DNA from: JANSWP01 sp041941305
Lineage (GTDB): Bacteria; Bacteroidota; Bacteroidia; Chitinophagales; Saprospiraceae
Assembly (NCBI GenBank): GCA_041941305.1
Contig: JBGTQJ010000041.1
Coordinates: forward strand, 15,554-79,553
DNA: 64,000 bases
Direction of reading: 5' to 3'
Positions 19,623 to 27,549 of this stretch are shown one piece after another. The notes below the pieces were generated by a model. That model searched no databases. It was not told where the DNA came from and was given only the letters and a program-made list of their open reading frames with translations. The position numbers and the translations under genes were made by a program. How positions within the stretch are numbered: position 1 is the first letter of the stretch; each line of letters opens with the position of its first letter.

Positions 19623-20528
19623 ATGAGATCTCATGCTTACCTATTGCTCCCTATATGCATCGTCTGCTTTTTTAATTGTAACAATACCGTAGAAAATAAA
19701 ACTATTAATGAAGCCTATCAAAATTCCATAATGGAATGGAGATCCAAACGCGTCAAAAATCTCACCTCTGCCAATGGCTGGATCTCTCTTGCAGGATTAT
19801 TCTGGCTTGAAGAAGGAGAAAATACTTTTGGAGCCAGCGATGAGAATCAAATCGTCTTTCCAGCAAAAGCACCTGAACATATGGGATCTTTTTTGTTGCA
19901 AGGCGATTCCGTTGTTGCATTAATTCATCCAGAGGTAATAATCAATGTTGATGATAAGCCAATATCAGAAATGACTTTGGTTCCAGATATAGCAGGCTCT
20001 CCGACCATTCTTCATCATCAATCCTTGAATTGGAACCTCATCCAACGAGGAGATCGTTTTGGCATTCGGCTGAGAGATACCCTTCATGAAGCCAGACAAA
20101 ATTTTAAAGGCATCGAATATTTTGACATCAATCCAAACTGGAATCTGTCTGCCACTTTTGAACCTTATGAAGGAGGTAAACAAATGAAATTTAAAAATGT
20201 ACTGGATATGGAAGTGGATCAAAAAATAGAAGGTGCACTGAAGTTTAAAATTGAAGGAAAGGAATATGCATTAGATGTCCTGAACGGTGGACCAGATGAC
20301 TTTTTTGTCATTTTTGCAGATGAAACAACCGGAGACAACACCTATGGCGGAGGTCGCTACCTATATGCCCCCAGACCTCAGGAGGCCAATCTCACCGAAA
20401 TTGATTTCAATAAAGCATATACTCCTCCATGCGGTTTTACGGATTATGCAACCTGTTTGCTACCACCTGCCCAAAACAGGTTGGATGTTGCTATTTTAGC
20501 AGGAGAGGAGTACCATGGTGATCATTAA
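19623..20528 (+). CDS. DUF1684 lipoprotein
   Basis: A 301-residue protein with a lipoprotein-type N-terminus: MRSHAYLLLPICIVCFFNC, with Cys19 as the likely lipidated residue. The mature part matches the DUF1684 family. It has SANGWISLAGLFWLEEGENTFG near the N-terminus, RLRDTLHEARQNFKGIEYF in the middle, and a conserved C-terminal half with YGGGRYLYAP, NKAYTPPCGFTDYATCLLPP and QNRLDVAILAGEE. Two Cys residues in the C-terminal motif are characteristic of the family. No biochemical activity is established that I know of. It is divergent from rlmN, with only 60 bases between starts, and convergent with htpG. Confidence 0.9.
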   Translation: MRSHAYLLLPICIVCFFNCNNTVENKTINEAYQNSIMEWRSKRVKNLTSANGWISLAGLFWLEEGENTFGASDENQIVFPAKAPEHMGSFLLQGDSVVALIHPEVIINVDDKPISEMTLVPDIAGSPTILHHQSLNWNLIQRGDRFGIRLRDTLHEARQNFKGIEYFDINPNWNLSATFEPYEGGKQMKFKNVLDMEVDQKIEGALKFKIEGKEYALDVLNGGPDDFFVIFADETTGDNTYGGGRYLYAPRPQEANLTEIDFNKAYTPPCGFTDYATCLLPPAQNRLDVAILAGEEYHGDH

Positions 20529-20595
20529 ACAACTTTTTTTGTACCTCCGGTAGCATAGCATAATTGGATTTTATAAATTATTTCGGTAATAGGAG

Positions 20596-20662
20596 CACGG
20601 CTTTGGAAAGCCGTGGTACGGTTTAAAAAAAATCCTTCTGCAGTTTAAACCACAGAAGGATT
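20596..20662. terminator. Bidirectional terminator region between DUF1684 gene and htpG
   Basis: Two hairpins lie in tandem: CACGGCTTT-GG-AAAGCCGTG (20596-20615), and AATCCTTCTG / CAGAAGGATT with a 12-base loop (20631-20640 and 20653-20662). An A-run precedes the second, giving a T-run for the htpG transcript. Confidence 0.75.
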
Positions 20663-20687
20663 CAGCGTATGTTTATCTACCAGCCAA

Positions 20688-22571
20688 TTAATTTTTCAAA
20701 AACTCAAGGCTTTTTGTAATAAATGAAGTCAATCCTGCTCCTTTCAACATATTTTGATTGAGCAAAGCCAGGTTGTACAAGTATTCTGTAAACTCTTGCT
20801 TTTTCTCCTCTTTACGCATTTTCAATAATTTTTCAGCAATTAATGGATGGTTGGTATTGACTACCAAATTGTAGGAATCCGGAAAATCTCCCATGCCCAT
20901 ATTGCCACTCATAGCTTGCATTTCCTTCATTCTACGCATGAACTCGGGTTTGGTTACGACAACAGGATGCTCTTCGGGAGATAAGGGTTTCAATGTTACA
21001 GAAGCCCCCATATCCGCTTTCTTTTTCACAACCTCCTCAAAAAGGGACTTTACTTTTTCCTCCTCCTTTTCACTCAATACAGATTCAGTTTTTTCGTCCT
21101 TTTGAACCAGGTTATCTACTGTATCTGAATCTACTCGCACAAAAGTCAGTTCCCCAACTTTATACTCCAAGTGCTGCATGAAGTGGTTGTCAATCATAGG
21201 ATTGTCCATCTCCAAAACATCATATCCCTTATTTTGTGCTGCTTTGATGTAGCTATCGTGTTCTTTTGGGTTCGTTGTGTAAAGCAATACCGTTTTATCA
21301 TATTTGTCTGTTTGCATCGCCTTTACTTTCTCCTTATAGTCATCAATGGTGAAGAAGTCACCTTCTACATTTTTCAATAAGGCAAACTTTACCGCTTTTT
21401 CATTGAATTTTTCATCAGAAATCATCCCGTACTTTACAAAGACGCCTAAATCCTTCCACTTGGATTCAAATTCTTCTCTTTGATTTTTGAATAAATCGCT
21501 CAACTTATCGGCTACCTTTTTAGTAATGTATCCAGTGATTTTTCTTACATTGCTATCACTCTGTAAATAGCTTCTGGAAACATTCAATGGGATATCCGGA
21601 GAATCAATCACACCATGCAATAAAGTCAAAAATTCTGGAACGATTTCCTTTACCTCATCCGTAACATATACTTGATTGGAATAAAGTTGAATTTTATTTT
21701 TTTGAAGCTCAAGTGAATTGTTCAGTTTTGGAAAATACAGGATACCCGTCAGGTTGAATGGATAATCAATGTTCAAATGAATCCAAAACATGGGTGGTTG
21801 GCTGAAGGGATGCAATTCATTGTAAAAATTCTTGTAATCATCATCCGATAATTCAGAAGGTGACTTTTTCCATGTTGGATGCGTATTGTTGATGATGTTT
21901 TCTACTTCAATTTCCCTGGACTCTTTGTCTTCACCTTCGCCTTCCCAAATGGTTTCTTTTTTGGTTCCAAATTTGATTTCAACTGGCAAAAACCGGCAAT
22001 ACTTATTCAATAGTTCTTCGATACGTCCCTTCTCCAAAAATTCCTTGCTATCATCACTTATATGTAATACGATGTCCGTACCTCTATTCTCTTTTTCGTT
22101 TTCAACGATGGAATATTCCGGGTCACCCTCACAAGCCCAGGTCACTCCACTTGCTCCTTCCTGCCATGATCTGGTAATAGCTTCCACTTTATCTGCAACC
22201 ATAAAAGCCGAGTAAAAACCCAAACCAAAATGACCGATGATGCTACTTTCATCTTTATATTTTTCCAAAAAATCCTGGGCACTTGAAAAAGCAACCTGAT
22301 TGAGATATTTTTCCACTTCTTCCTGGGTCATCCCAATCCCCTTGTCTCTAATGGTTAGTGTTTTTGCCTCTTCATTTAAAATGATTTCAATTTTTGTATC
22401 TCCGATTTCTCCCTTAAATTCTCCTCTTGAAGCAAGGGTCTTGAGTTTTGTGGTGGCATCAACAGCATTGGAAATGAGTTCTCTTAAAAAAATCTCCTGG
22501 TCGGAGTATAGAAACTGCTTGATAATTGGAAAGATGTTTTCCGTTTGAACTGAAATATTACCTTTTTGCAT
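20688..22571 (-). CDS. htpG: Molecular chaperone HtpG (Hsp90)
   Basis: Bacterial Hsp90 of 627 residues, the usual length, a cytoplasmic ATP-dependent chaperone dimer. The N-terminal GHKL ATPase contains FLRELISNAVDA (Glu31, Asn35), IRDKGIGMT and GHFGLGFYSAFMVADKV. The middle domain carries PLNVSRSYLQ, with the Arg that contacts the gamma-phosphate, and the C-terminal dimerisation region ends near LLNQNML. The start gives MQKGNISVQTENIFP. A TGGCAC-N5-TTTGA sequence 41 bases upstream resembles a sigma-54 type -24/-12 promoter; no TAnnTTTG element is near. It is monocistronic, ending at a bidirectional terminator. Confidence 0.98.
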   Translation of the reverse strand: MQKGNISVQTENIFPIIKQFLYSDQEIFLRELISNAVDATTKLKTLASRGEFKGEIGDTKIEIILNEEAKTLTIRDKGIGMTQEEVEKYLNQVAFSSAQDFLEKYKDESSIIGHFGLGFYSAFMVADKVEAITRSWQEGASGVTWACEGDPEYSIVENEKENRGTDIVLHISDDSKEFLEKGRIEELLNKYCRFLPVEIKFGTKKETIWEGEGEDKESREIEVENIINNTHPTWKKSPSELSDDDYKNFYNELHPFSQPPMFWIHLNIDYPFNLTGILYFPKLNNSLELQKNKIQLYSNQVYVTDEVKEIVPEFLTLLHGVIDSPDIPLNVSRSYLQSDSNVRKITGYITKKVADKLSDLFKNQREEFESKWKDLGVFVKYGMISDEKFNEKAVKFALLKNVEGDFFTIDDYKEKVKAMQTDKYDKTVLLYTTNPKEHDSYIKAAQNKGYDVLEMDNPMIDNHFMQHLEYKVGELTFVRVDSDTVDNLVQKDEKTESVLSEKEEEKVKSLFEEVVKKKADMGASVTLKPLSPEEHPVVVTKPEFMRRMKEMQAMSGNMGMGDFPDSYNLVVNTNHPLIAEKLLKMRKEEKKQEFTEYLYNLALLNQNMLKGAGLTSFITKSLEFLKN

Positions 22572-22611
22572 ATCTAATTTTTTTGTTGTAAAAATTTATG
22601 CTTTGGCATTT

Positions 22612-22626
22612 TCAAAGGATGTGCCA
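22612..22626 (-). promoter_or_regulatory. Candidate sigma-54-like promoter of htpG
   Basis: The minus strand reads TGGCACATCCTTTGA. Compared with TGGCACG-N4-TTGC it keeps the GG dinucleotide, with ten bases between it and GA in place of GC. It is placed so that a start about 12 bases downstream would give an untranslated leader of about 30 bases. This is inference from motif similarity only. Confidence 0.35.
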
Positions 22627-22870
22627 CCAACAATTTTCTGACAAAATGGCGGAAGGCTTCTATTTTTTTGTCAAAAGGGAAGGAAAAACAGGTCTTATGT
22701 TCAAATTTTGGCTGATGTTATCCATGAGAAGCTTTTTATAGATTCATGGATTTTAGTATTCCCATTATCAATTTCCTTATCCAGTTTTTTACAATTATTT
22801 CATTTTTGCCTGTCACAGATTTAACAAAAAATAAAGCCTAAACAAAAAGCGCAATTTTATCATTGCAATC

Positions 22871-22886
22871 TGATACAGTTGTATCA
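22871..22886. promoter_or_regulatory. Operator-like dyad TGATACA-GT-TGTATCA
   Basis: A perfect 7-base inverted repeat with a 2-base spacer lies 15 bases before the ATG at 22902. Its position suits a repressor site for the small gene downstream, but no cognate regulator is visible. Otherwise 22627-22870 shows nothing recognisable. Confidence 0.4.
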
Positions 22887-22901
22887 ATAAAATGAAATGC
22901 T

Positions 22902-23159
22902 ATGAGTGAAAGACGAAAATTAAAAGGTGAGCAGGTAAAAGATTTGATTACAAAATTTTTTTACCGGGATAGCTATTTGTGCTTTCAAATAATGTTGCAC
23001 TTAGATAGCAATGAGACAGTAGTATATAAGGAATATCTTGATTATACAGAATATAAAAAAGCGTTTAAGGAATTACAACAAATTAGAACAAAAAATCAAG
23101 TATTCATTATTCCAAATAAAAGTTTAAAATTGGAGGTTGAAGGAGTGAAAGTGGCATGA
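22902..23159 (+). CDS. Small hypothetical protein, 85 residues
   Basis: I do not recognise a family. The protein begins MSERRKLKGEQVKDLITKFF, has no signal peptide or membrane segment, and its predicted structure is mixed alpha/beta, with a Tyr-rich centre (KEYLDYTEYKKAFKELQQI). Codon use looks normal for the neighbourhood, and an operator-like dyad precedes the start, which supports it being real. It stands alone between htpG and a candidate structured RNA. Confidence 0.6.
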   Translation: MSERRKLKGEQVKDLITKFFYRDSYLCFQIMLHLDSNETVVYKEYLDYTEYKKAFKELQQIRTKNQVFIIPNKSLKLEVEGVKVA

Positions 23160-23309
23160 TTTTGGCGTTTGGTAATACCGTCCTTGAAATTAAATTTTGA
23201 ATCGTCTTAGTTTCCCCCACTATCGGTTTTACCCTTTTATACTCCCCCTGCATTCCCATCAACCAGGCAAGTTGCATAAGCAATTTTGACTGACAATGAC
23301 ACCAGACCG

Positions 23310-23520
23310 ACTACTAAAGATATAGTGTGACCTTTATTAGGTTTCAACGGACTGTGAAACCCCTGTTATTTTTCGCTGTCCGGCTAAAGAGGTCTTTTGG
23401 GCAGAAGTGCCCTGGGACAGTGAGTGAGACCAGTTCATTTGGGGGGTAGAGCTGGTCTTAAACTCACTTTATTCCCAAAAGAGGGGCAATCAACTGTACG
23501 TTGATTGCCCCTCTTTGTTA
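23310..23520 (+). ncRNA. Candidate structured RNA with pseudoknot and strong terminator
   Basis: The gap between the 85-residue ORF and the PrsW gene contains nested complementarity. GACCTTTATTAG (329-340 of the 23-kb block) pairs with CTAAAGAGGTC (23384-23394). Inside, GGTTTCA/TGAAACC (23340-23346, 23355-23361) encloses a loop whose CGGAC (23348-23352) is complementary to GTCCG (23378-23382), an H-type pseudoknot. GGGCA-GAAG-TGCCC follows at 23399-23412, then GTGAG..GAGACCAG pairs with CTGGTCTT..CTCAC (23420-23467). CTTTTGGG/CCCAAAAG (23394-23401, 23474-23481) closes the 3' half but shares bases with the terminator stem. No homology to tmRNA, SRP RNA or RNase P RNA was recognised; a 6S-like RNA is conceivable. 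It may be free-standing or a leader of prsW. Confidence 0.55.
23478..23516 (+). terminator. 17-bp perfect-stem intrinsic terminator
   Basis: AAAGAGGGGCAATCAAC pairs perfectly with GTTGATTGCCCCTCTTT around a TGTAC loop. It ends the candidate RNA and lies about 90 bases before the PrsW gene. Confidence 0.85.
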
Positions 23521-23608
23521 TTTATGAGGATAAGCAATCATAACTTGAATTAATTTTTTTCTTCCTATCTTTCCTCCTCATATTGAGATTCTTGATTAAC
23601 CCTTTCAC

Positions 23609-24319
23609 ATGAACCCTTTCCTTATAGGTTTAGCGATTCTTCCTGGATTATTTATTTGCTATTATATCTTTAGAATGGACAAGTATGAAGCAGAGCCCAA
23701 AATTCATTTGGTGGTATGCTTTATCCTTGGAATTGCAATTATTTATCCCACCATATGGATAGAAGAATGGGTCATTGATACCGGTTTAGAAAACTACGGC
23801 AGCCTGCTCAGCACTATGGTGTATGCACTAATAGGTGTCGCATTAATTGAAGAAGCGGGAAAGTTTATTTGCCTAATGATATACCCCTATCCAAGAAGGT
23901 TCTTCAATGAACCGATGGATGGCATTGTTTATTCCGTTATGATTGGAATGGGCTTTGCCACTTTGGAAAATGTTTTTTATGCAGATACCTATGGATTTAA
24001 AACGGCATTGGTCAGGGCTATTACCGCAGTACCAGCCCATGCAGCTTTTGCCATTTTAATGGGATATTTCGTTGGTTTGGCAAAATTTGACAAAAAAAAC
24101 AGAATCAAACTACTGGCATGTGGATTCTTGCTGGCAGTATGGGTGCACGGTTTGTACGATTTCTTTTTATTGCAAGAAATGTATGACTGGCTTTCCGGCT
24201 TTGCAATTGTTACACTTTTTTTAGCCATTAAATATGCCCGAAAAATGGTCCAAATGCATCAGGAAAATTCTCCATTTAAAGAAACAGTTTCGACCTTTCC
24301 CGAAGAAGATAATATTTAA
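23609..24319 (+). CDS. prsW: PrsW-family intramembrane metalloprotease
   Basis: A 236-residue membrane protein with about six hydrophobic segments. PrsW-type proteases cleave membrane-anchored regulators such as anti-sigma factors. The key motifs are present: EEAGK (residues 81-85), DGIVYSVMIGMGFATLEN, PAHAAFAI with its His, and WVHGLYDF with a second His. Glu and His residues in these segments are the presumed zinc ligands and catalytic acid. The substrate is not evident from the neighbours. It is preceded by a terminator-bearing structured RNA candidate. Its stop codon overlaps, tail to tail, the 3' end of the GHMP kinase gene by 4 bases. Confidence 0.9.
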   Translation: MNPFLIGLAILPGLFICYYIFRMDKYEAEPKIHLVVCFILGIAIIYPTIWIEEWVIDTGLENYGSLLSTMVYALIGVALIEEAGKFICLMIYPYPRRFFNEPMDGIVYSVMIGMGFATLENVFYADTYGFKTALVRAITAVPAHAAFAILMGYFVGLAKFDKKNRIKLLACGFLLAVWVHGLYDFFLLQEMYDWLSGFAIVTLFLAIKYARKMVQMHQENSPFKETVSTFPEEDNI

Positions 24320-25260
24320 AACCGCAATATTGGCAGGAGGGAATATTGCCCTAATTGATCTTGAGTTTTATTCCAATCGTTGGTGATTCCCAAAATAAAA
24401 CCGCCACCACCCGCCCCACAAATTTTCAATTTATGGGTATTGGACATTAAACTTTCTCGCCAAATATGCTGAAACTTCTCTGGAATCATTTTATTAAAAT
24501 ATTGATATTGAAAATTGCCTATTTTCTCAAAACAGGAAATTAAATCAGACCAATGATTTTCTCTAAATGCTTCAATTGCCCGCTCATTCCATGGAATCAA
24601 TTCTTTTCTACATCGTTCAGAAAAATCTTCATCTTCACTTTGTTTTAGAAAAATTTGAACAAATGGACCAGTATGGCGAGGGATTTTTGTGTCTAGTAAA
24701 AAAACTGCTCCCATTCCTGCTGGATTTCCTTGCGGGATTGATGTCACGCTTAACAGCCCTTTTCCTTCCATTAAGATGGGTTGATTGACAAAACAGATTA
24801 GCGGATCAATGCCAGAACTAGAACCATGAAAAAAACTTTCAAGGACACTAAATACCTTTTTTAAGTTATTGAGGTATAATTGATCTTTTTCAAAATTGAA
24901 TTTGCAAAAAATATCTAGAAAAGCAGCACATAATGCTCCTGAACTTCCAACCCCATAACCTACCGGAATATTGGAATCGAAAAATATCCCCTTCTTTAGC
25001 GCATCCTCAAAATGAGCATAGTCAACTTCAAAGAGCGATTTTTTTTCAGGCTCTAAATCTTTTAAATATTTCAGAAATCCTGGCAATTGCTGCTGTAGTT
25101 TTAAAAGTTGATTTTCTTGGGCAGAATTAGCATACTGCCATTGTCCAAAAAAGTTGGGAAAAGGAATGGCGAGCACTTTTGAACCAAATATGACTGTATA
25201 TTCTCCAAAAAGGAGCAATTTCGAATAGTACTTCTTTGATTTTTTTTTGTTTCCTATCAT
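24316..25260 (-). CDS. GHMP kinase, mevalonate-kinase-like
   Basis: A 314-residue small-molecule kinase of the GHMP superfamily. The N-terminal segment YYSKLLLFGEYTVIFG is the substrate-binding motif typical of mevalonate kinases in Bacteroidota. Motif 2, the phosphate-binding loop, reads IPVGYGVGSSGALCAA, and motif 3 is KICGAGGGGFILG near the C-terminus. SGIDPLICF provides the expected active-site Asp region. Mevalonate kinase would supply isoprenoid precursors, but galactokinase- or phosphomevalonate-type specificity cannot be excluded. Its start overlaps the stop of the upstream CYTH gene by four bases (ATGA), so the two are translationally coupled. Confidence 0.85.
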   Translation of the reverse strand: MIGNKKKSKKYYSKLLLFGEYTVIFGSKVLAIPFPNFFGQWQYANSAQENQLLKLQQQLPGFLKYLKDLEPEKKSLFEVDYAHFEDALKKGIFFDSNIPVGYGVGSSGALCAAFLDIFCKFNFEKDQLYLNNLKKVFSVLESFFHGSSSGIDPLICFVNQPILMEGKGLLSVTSIPQGNPAGMGAVFLLDTKIPRHTGPFVQIFLKQSEDEDFSERCRKELIPWNERAIEAFRENHWSDLISCFEKIGNFQYQYFNKMIPEKFQHIWRESLMSNTHKLKICGAGGGGFILGITNDWNKTQDQLGQYSLLPILRF

Positions 25261-25769
25261 TTCTCCAAAAGCATATCACTATAAGAAATATCAATTAATT
25301 CATGCTGCTTGATCTCAAATAAATCCATGTAGTATTGGCATTGGTCTGTCAACTCCGATTCTTCAAATTTATCCTTATCATCAATTGCTTCAATTTCAAC
25401 AAAAGAACCCAATCCTTCCACTTCATCTACATGAAATTTGACGTTTTCAATAAAATATATTGATCGATTCTTGTCAACTACGACTAAGATACCCACAGAT
25501 TTTATCAGAATTTCCTTCAGGGAAGATTTTGGCTCGGACTTAAATAGCAATACCTCAGACTTTTTTGGTCCAACCCGATTGCTCCTTATATAATGAATCA
25601 AATGATTTTCGATATTGCCTTCGCGAAGCTTGAGTCGTCCATTATTTACTTTGAAGTAGGTATCAATTTGATGATCTACGCCAACAAATCGAGCTTTTTT
25701 TTCTTTTAATATCTGATGAATGCTTTCAGGATTTGAACAGTATGCTTTGATTTCAATATTTAAAGGCAT
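25257..25769 (-). CDS. CYTH-domain protein (class IV adenylate cyclase / triphosphatase-like)
   Basis: A 170-residue tunnel-fold protein. CYTH enzymes act on triphosphorylated substrates or make cAMP. The N-terminal LNIEIKAYC matches the ExExK signature in shortened form. YFKVNNGRLKLREG and the C-terminal HVDEVEGLGSFVEIEA supply the acidic and basic residues lining the tunnel. The length is normal for a single-domain member. It is the first gene of a two-gene unit with the GHMP kinase, overlapping by ATGA. A TAGCTTTG promoter element is 36 bases upstream, and a hairpin repeat unit lies about 130 bases upstream. The substrate is unknown. Confidence 0.85.
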   Translation of the reverse strand: MPLNIEIKAYCSNPESIHQILKEKKARFVGVDHQIDTYFKVNNGRLKLREGNIENHLIHYIRSNRVGPKKSEVLLFKSEPKSSLKEILIKSVGILVVVDKNRSIYFIENVKFHVDEVEGLGSFVEIEAIDDKDKFEESELTDQCQYYMDLFEIKQHELIDISYSDMLLEK

Positions 25770-25805
25770 ATTATCACGAGGTGAGTAATCAATTTATTTT
25801 TTAGG

Positions 25806-25813
25806 CAAAGCTA
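25806..25813 (-). promoter_or_regulatory. Promoter -7 element of the CYTH-GHMP kinase operon
   Basis: The minus strand reads TAGCTTTG, an exact TAnnTTTG match, 36 bases before the CYTH start codon. Confidence 0.55.
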
Positions 25814-25896
25814 ACATTCCAGGGAAATTGAAAAAACTGAAGGGAAAAATCTTTGAGATTTTTTTGAAATTGGAAAAAATGCTGAGAAATAAAAAA

Positions 25897-25942
25897 GTCG
25901 CACCTATAGTGCGACTAGCTAGTTAACAAATTATAATCTCAT
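25897..25942 (-). repeat. Hairpin/mini-ORF repeat unit, copy A
   Basis: Read on the minus strand, ATG-AGA-TTA-TAA (25942-25931) and then TTTGTT are followed by the hairpin GTCGCAC-TATAG-GTGCGAC (25915-25897) and a T-run. A TAATTTTG promoter element precedes it by 16 bases. It shares sequence and layout with the units at 40.5-41.5 kb. Confidence 0.85.
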
Positions 25943-25958
25943 GAAAATAAACGATATA

Positions 25959-25966
25959 CAAAATTA
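25959..25966 (-). promoter_or_regulatory. Candidate promoter of repeat copy A
   Basis: The minus strand reads TAATTTTG, matching TAnnTTTG, 16 bases before the copy A mini-ORF ATG. It would produce a transcript of about 60-70 nt ending at the hairpin. Confidence 0.4.
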
Positions 25967-26049
25967 ACGGAAAAAATCTTAAAAATGTTCGGTGAAACCT
26001 CAAATTAGCCGCTTTCTTGGGCAAAATGACTGCGCTTTAACAAAAATTT

Positions 26050-26895
26050 ATGAAAATGGAAAACATTTCGATGGTAAAAATTCAAAAAATTGGTAAAAAA
26101 ATAGCCAAACAACAAGATGATTTTCTAGTTGTCGAAGAGCCTTTAGAGATTAGGGTGGCTTTTGGAAGCCTCAAAAACCGAAAGCAAAAAAGTATTTCGG
26201 TGACCATGCGCACCCCTGGAAATGATTTTGAATTAGCAACAGGATTTTTGTTTACTGAAGGCATTATTGAACGAAAAGAAGATATTTTGAAAATAGATTT
26301 TGTTCAAACTTTCGATAAAGCTTCTCGGGAAAATATCGTAAAACTGGAGTTGAGTCCAGAAGTTGGTTTCGATATCGATAAGTTGGAACGACATTTTTAT
26401 ACCTCCTCTAGCTGTGGTGTATGTGGCAAGGCTTCCATTGAAGCAGTTCATGCATCCGAAATTCCAGATTTGGAAGACAATTTTCCAAATGTAAAAGCCG
26501 CTCTTTTTTATCAACTCCCCAAACGGCTCAAAGAACAACAATCTCTTTTTGAACATACCGGTGGATTGCATGCTGCCGCTTTATTCGATCAGCATGGCAA
26601 CTTATTATTACTTAGAGAGGATATTGGAAGACACAATGCGGTCGACAAACTAATTGGCGCTTTACTTTTGAAAAAGCAATTGCCGCTTTCCAAATATATC
26701 ATTTTGGTAAGTGGAAGAGCCGGCTTTGAGTTGGTTCAAAAATCCCTTATTGCAGGGATCCCCATTATGGCAGCAGTTGGAGCGCCTTCCAGTTTGGCTG
26801 TGCGCCTGGCTATGGAATCGGGTATGACCTTGATAGGTTTTCTGAAAGAAGAAAAATACAACATATACACCCATCCGCAGCGAATCATTTATTAA
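26050..26895 (+). CDS. fdhD: Formate dehydrogenase accessory sulfurtransferase FdhD
   Basis: A 281-residue cytoplasmic protein. FdhD passes sulfur from a cysteine desulfurase to the molybdenum cofactor of formate dehydrogenase. The essential CxxC is at 122-125 in YTSSSCGVCGKASIEA. Other family landmarks are MRTPGNDFELATGFLFTEGI, HTGGLHAAALF, LREDIGRHNAVDKLIG and ILVSGRAGFELVQK. The ATG at 26050 is followed by a second at 26056, and either could serve. No formate dehydrogenase gene is in the window, so its partner lies elsewhere. Confidence 0.95.
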   Translation: MKMENISMVKIQKIGKKIAKQQDDFLVVEEPLEIRVAFGSLKNRKQKSISVTMRTPGNDFELATGFLFTEGIIERKEDILKIDFVQTFDKASRENIVKLELSPEVGFDIDKLERHFYTSSSCGVCGKASIEAVHASEIPDLEDNFPNVKAALFYQLPKRLKEQQSLFEHTGGLHAAALFDQHGNLLLLREDIGRHNAVDKLIGALLLKKQLPLSKYIILVSGRAGFELVQKSLIAGIPIMAAVGAPSSLAVRLAMESGMTLIGFLKEEKYNIYTHPQRIIY

Positions 26896-26914
26896 CCGAT
26901 GATTCAAACTTTTT

Positions 26915-26922
26915 TATCTTTG
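26915..26922 (+). promoter_or_regulatory. Promoter -7 element of the bTHX gene
   Basis: TATCTTTG, an exact TAnnTTTG match, lies 39 bases before the bTHX ATG. Confidence 0.65.
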
Positions 26923-26961
26923 TGCGCTAATTTGATTAATAAACATTAAAAATATTGAGTC

Positions 26962-27075
26962 ATGGGTAAAGGAGATTTAAAAACCCGCAGAGGTAAACTC
27001 GTAAAAGGTACTTATGGAAAGACCCGTTCAAAAAAGAATAACAAGATGGTCCGACCAAAAAAGAAGGCTAGTTAA
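26962..27075 (+). CDS. Small ribosomal subunit protein bTHX
   Basis: A 37-residue, strongly basic protein beginning MGKGDLKTRRGKLVKGTYGK and ending MVRPKKKAS. It matches the short 30S protein THX found in Thermus and across Bacteroidota, which sits in the head of the small subunit. It has its own TATCTTTG promoter and is followed by an intrinsic terminator. Confidence 0.93.
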   Translation: MGKGDLKTRRGKLVKGTYGKTRSKKNNKMVRPKKKAS

Positions 27076-27103
27076 ATTTAATAATTAACGCAGCATTATT
27101 CTG

Positions 27104-27142
27104 AAAAAAGCGTGGATGCAATTTGGCCTTCACGCTTTTTTT
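27104..27142 (+). terminator. Intrinsic terminator after the bTHX gene
   Basis: AAAAAAGCGTG pairs with CACGCTTTTTT, followed by a T-run. The next ATG is 18 bases further. Confidence 0.8.
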
Positions 27143-27159
27143 AACCCAATTCTCTAACC

Positions 27160-27546
27160 ATGAAATTAAGAATCAAAGGAAACTCCATTCGACTTCGATT
27201 GTCACAAACTGAAGTAGCTACCTTTTCACAAAAAGGAATTGTGGAAGAAAAGATTGCTTTCGGTCAGCTAACAAAAGATGCCATGGTCTATTCTTTAAAA
27301 AAGTCAGAATCCAACACTTCTTTTGCTACCTACTCATCTGAAGGAATAATGGTTTTTGTACCAAACAAGGAAGCTGAAAATTGGGTAAATACTGATCAGG
27401 TAGGAATTGAAGGATCATATGATTTAGGCAATGGTGATGTATTAAAGATTTTAGTGGAAAAAGACTTTCAATGTTTGAAGGTGAGACCTGGAGAAGATGA
27501 ATCAGATAATTTCCCAAATCCAGATGTAGGAGTGATTAAATGCTAA
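27160..27546 (+). CDS. DUF7009-type small protein, 128 residues
   Basis: A cytoplasmic-looking protein with no signal peptide. The N-terminus MKLRIKGNSIRLRLSQTEV is a conserved block I recognise from short uncharacterised Bacteroidota proteins (DUF7009 family). A pattern of short beta strands follows, and the C-terminus CLKVRPGEDESDNFPNPDVG resembles the same family's conserved end. The function is unknown. It starts immediately after the bTHX terminator, so read-through or an unseen promoter must serve it. It is convergent with the next minus-strand gene, with three bases between stops. Confidence 0.75.
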   Translation: MKLRIKGNSIRLRLSQTEVATFSQKGIVEEKIAFGQLTKDAMVYSLKKSESNTSFATYSSEGIMVFVPNKEAENWVNTDQVGIEGSYDLGNGDVLKILVEKDFQCLKVRPGEDESDNFPNPDVGVIKC

Positions 27547-27549
27547 ATA

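Noticed and set aside
23310..23520. tmRNA, SRP RNA or RNase P RNA
   Set aside because: Their conserved cores (tRNA-like end and tag ORF, GGAA tetraloop with its GGAAGGAAGCAG-type strand, GAGGAAAGTCC) are absent.
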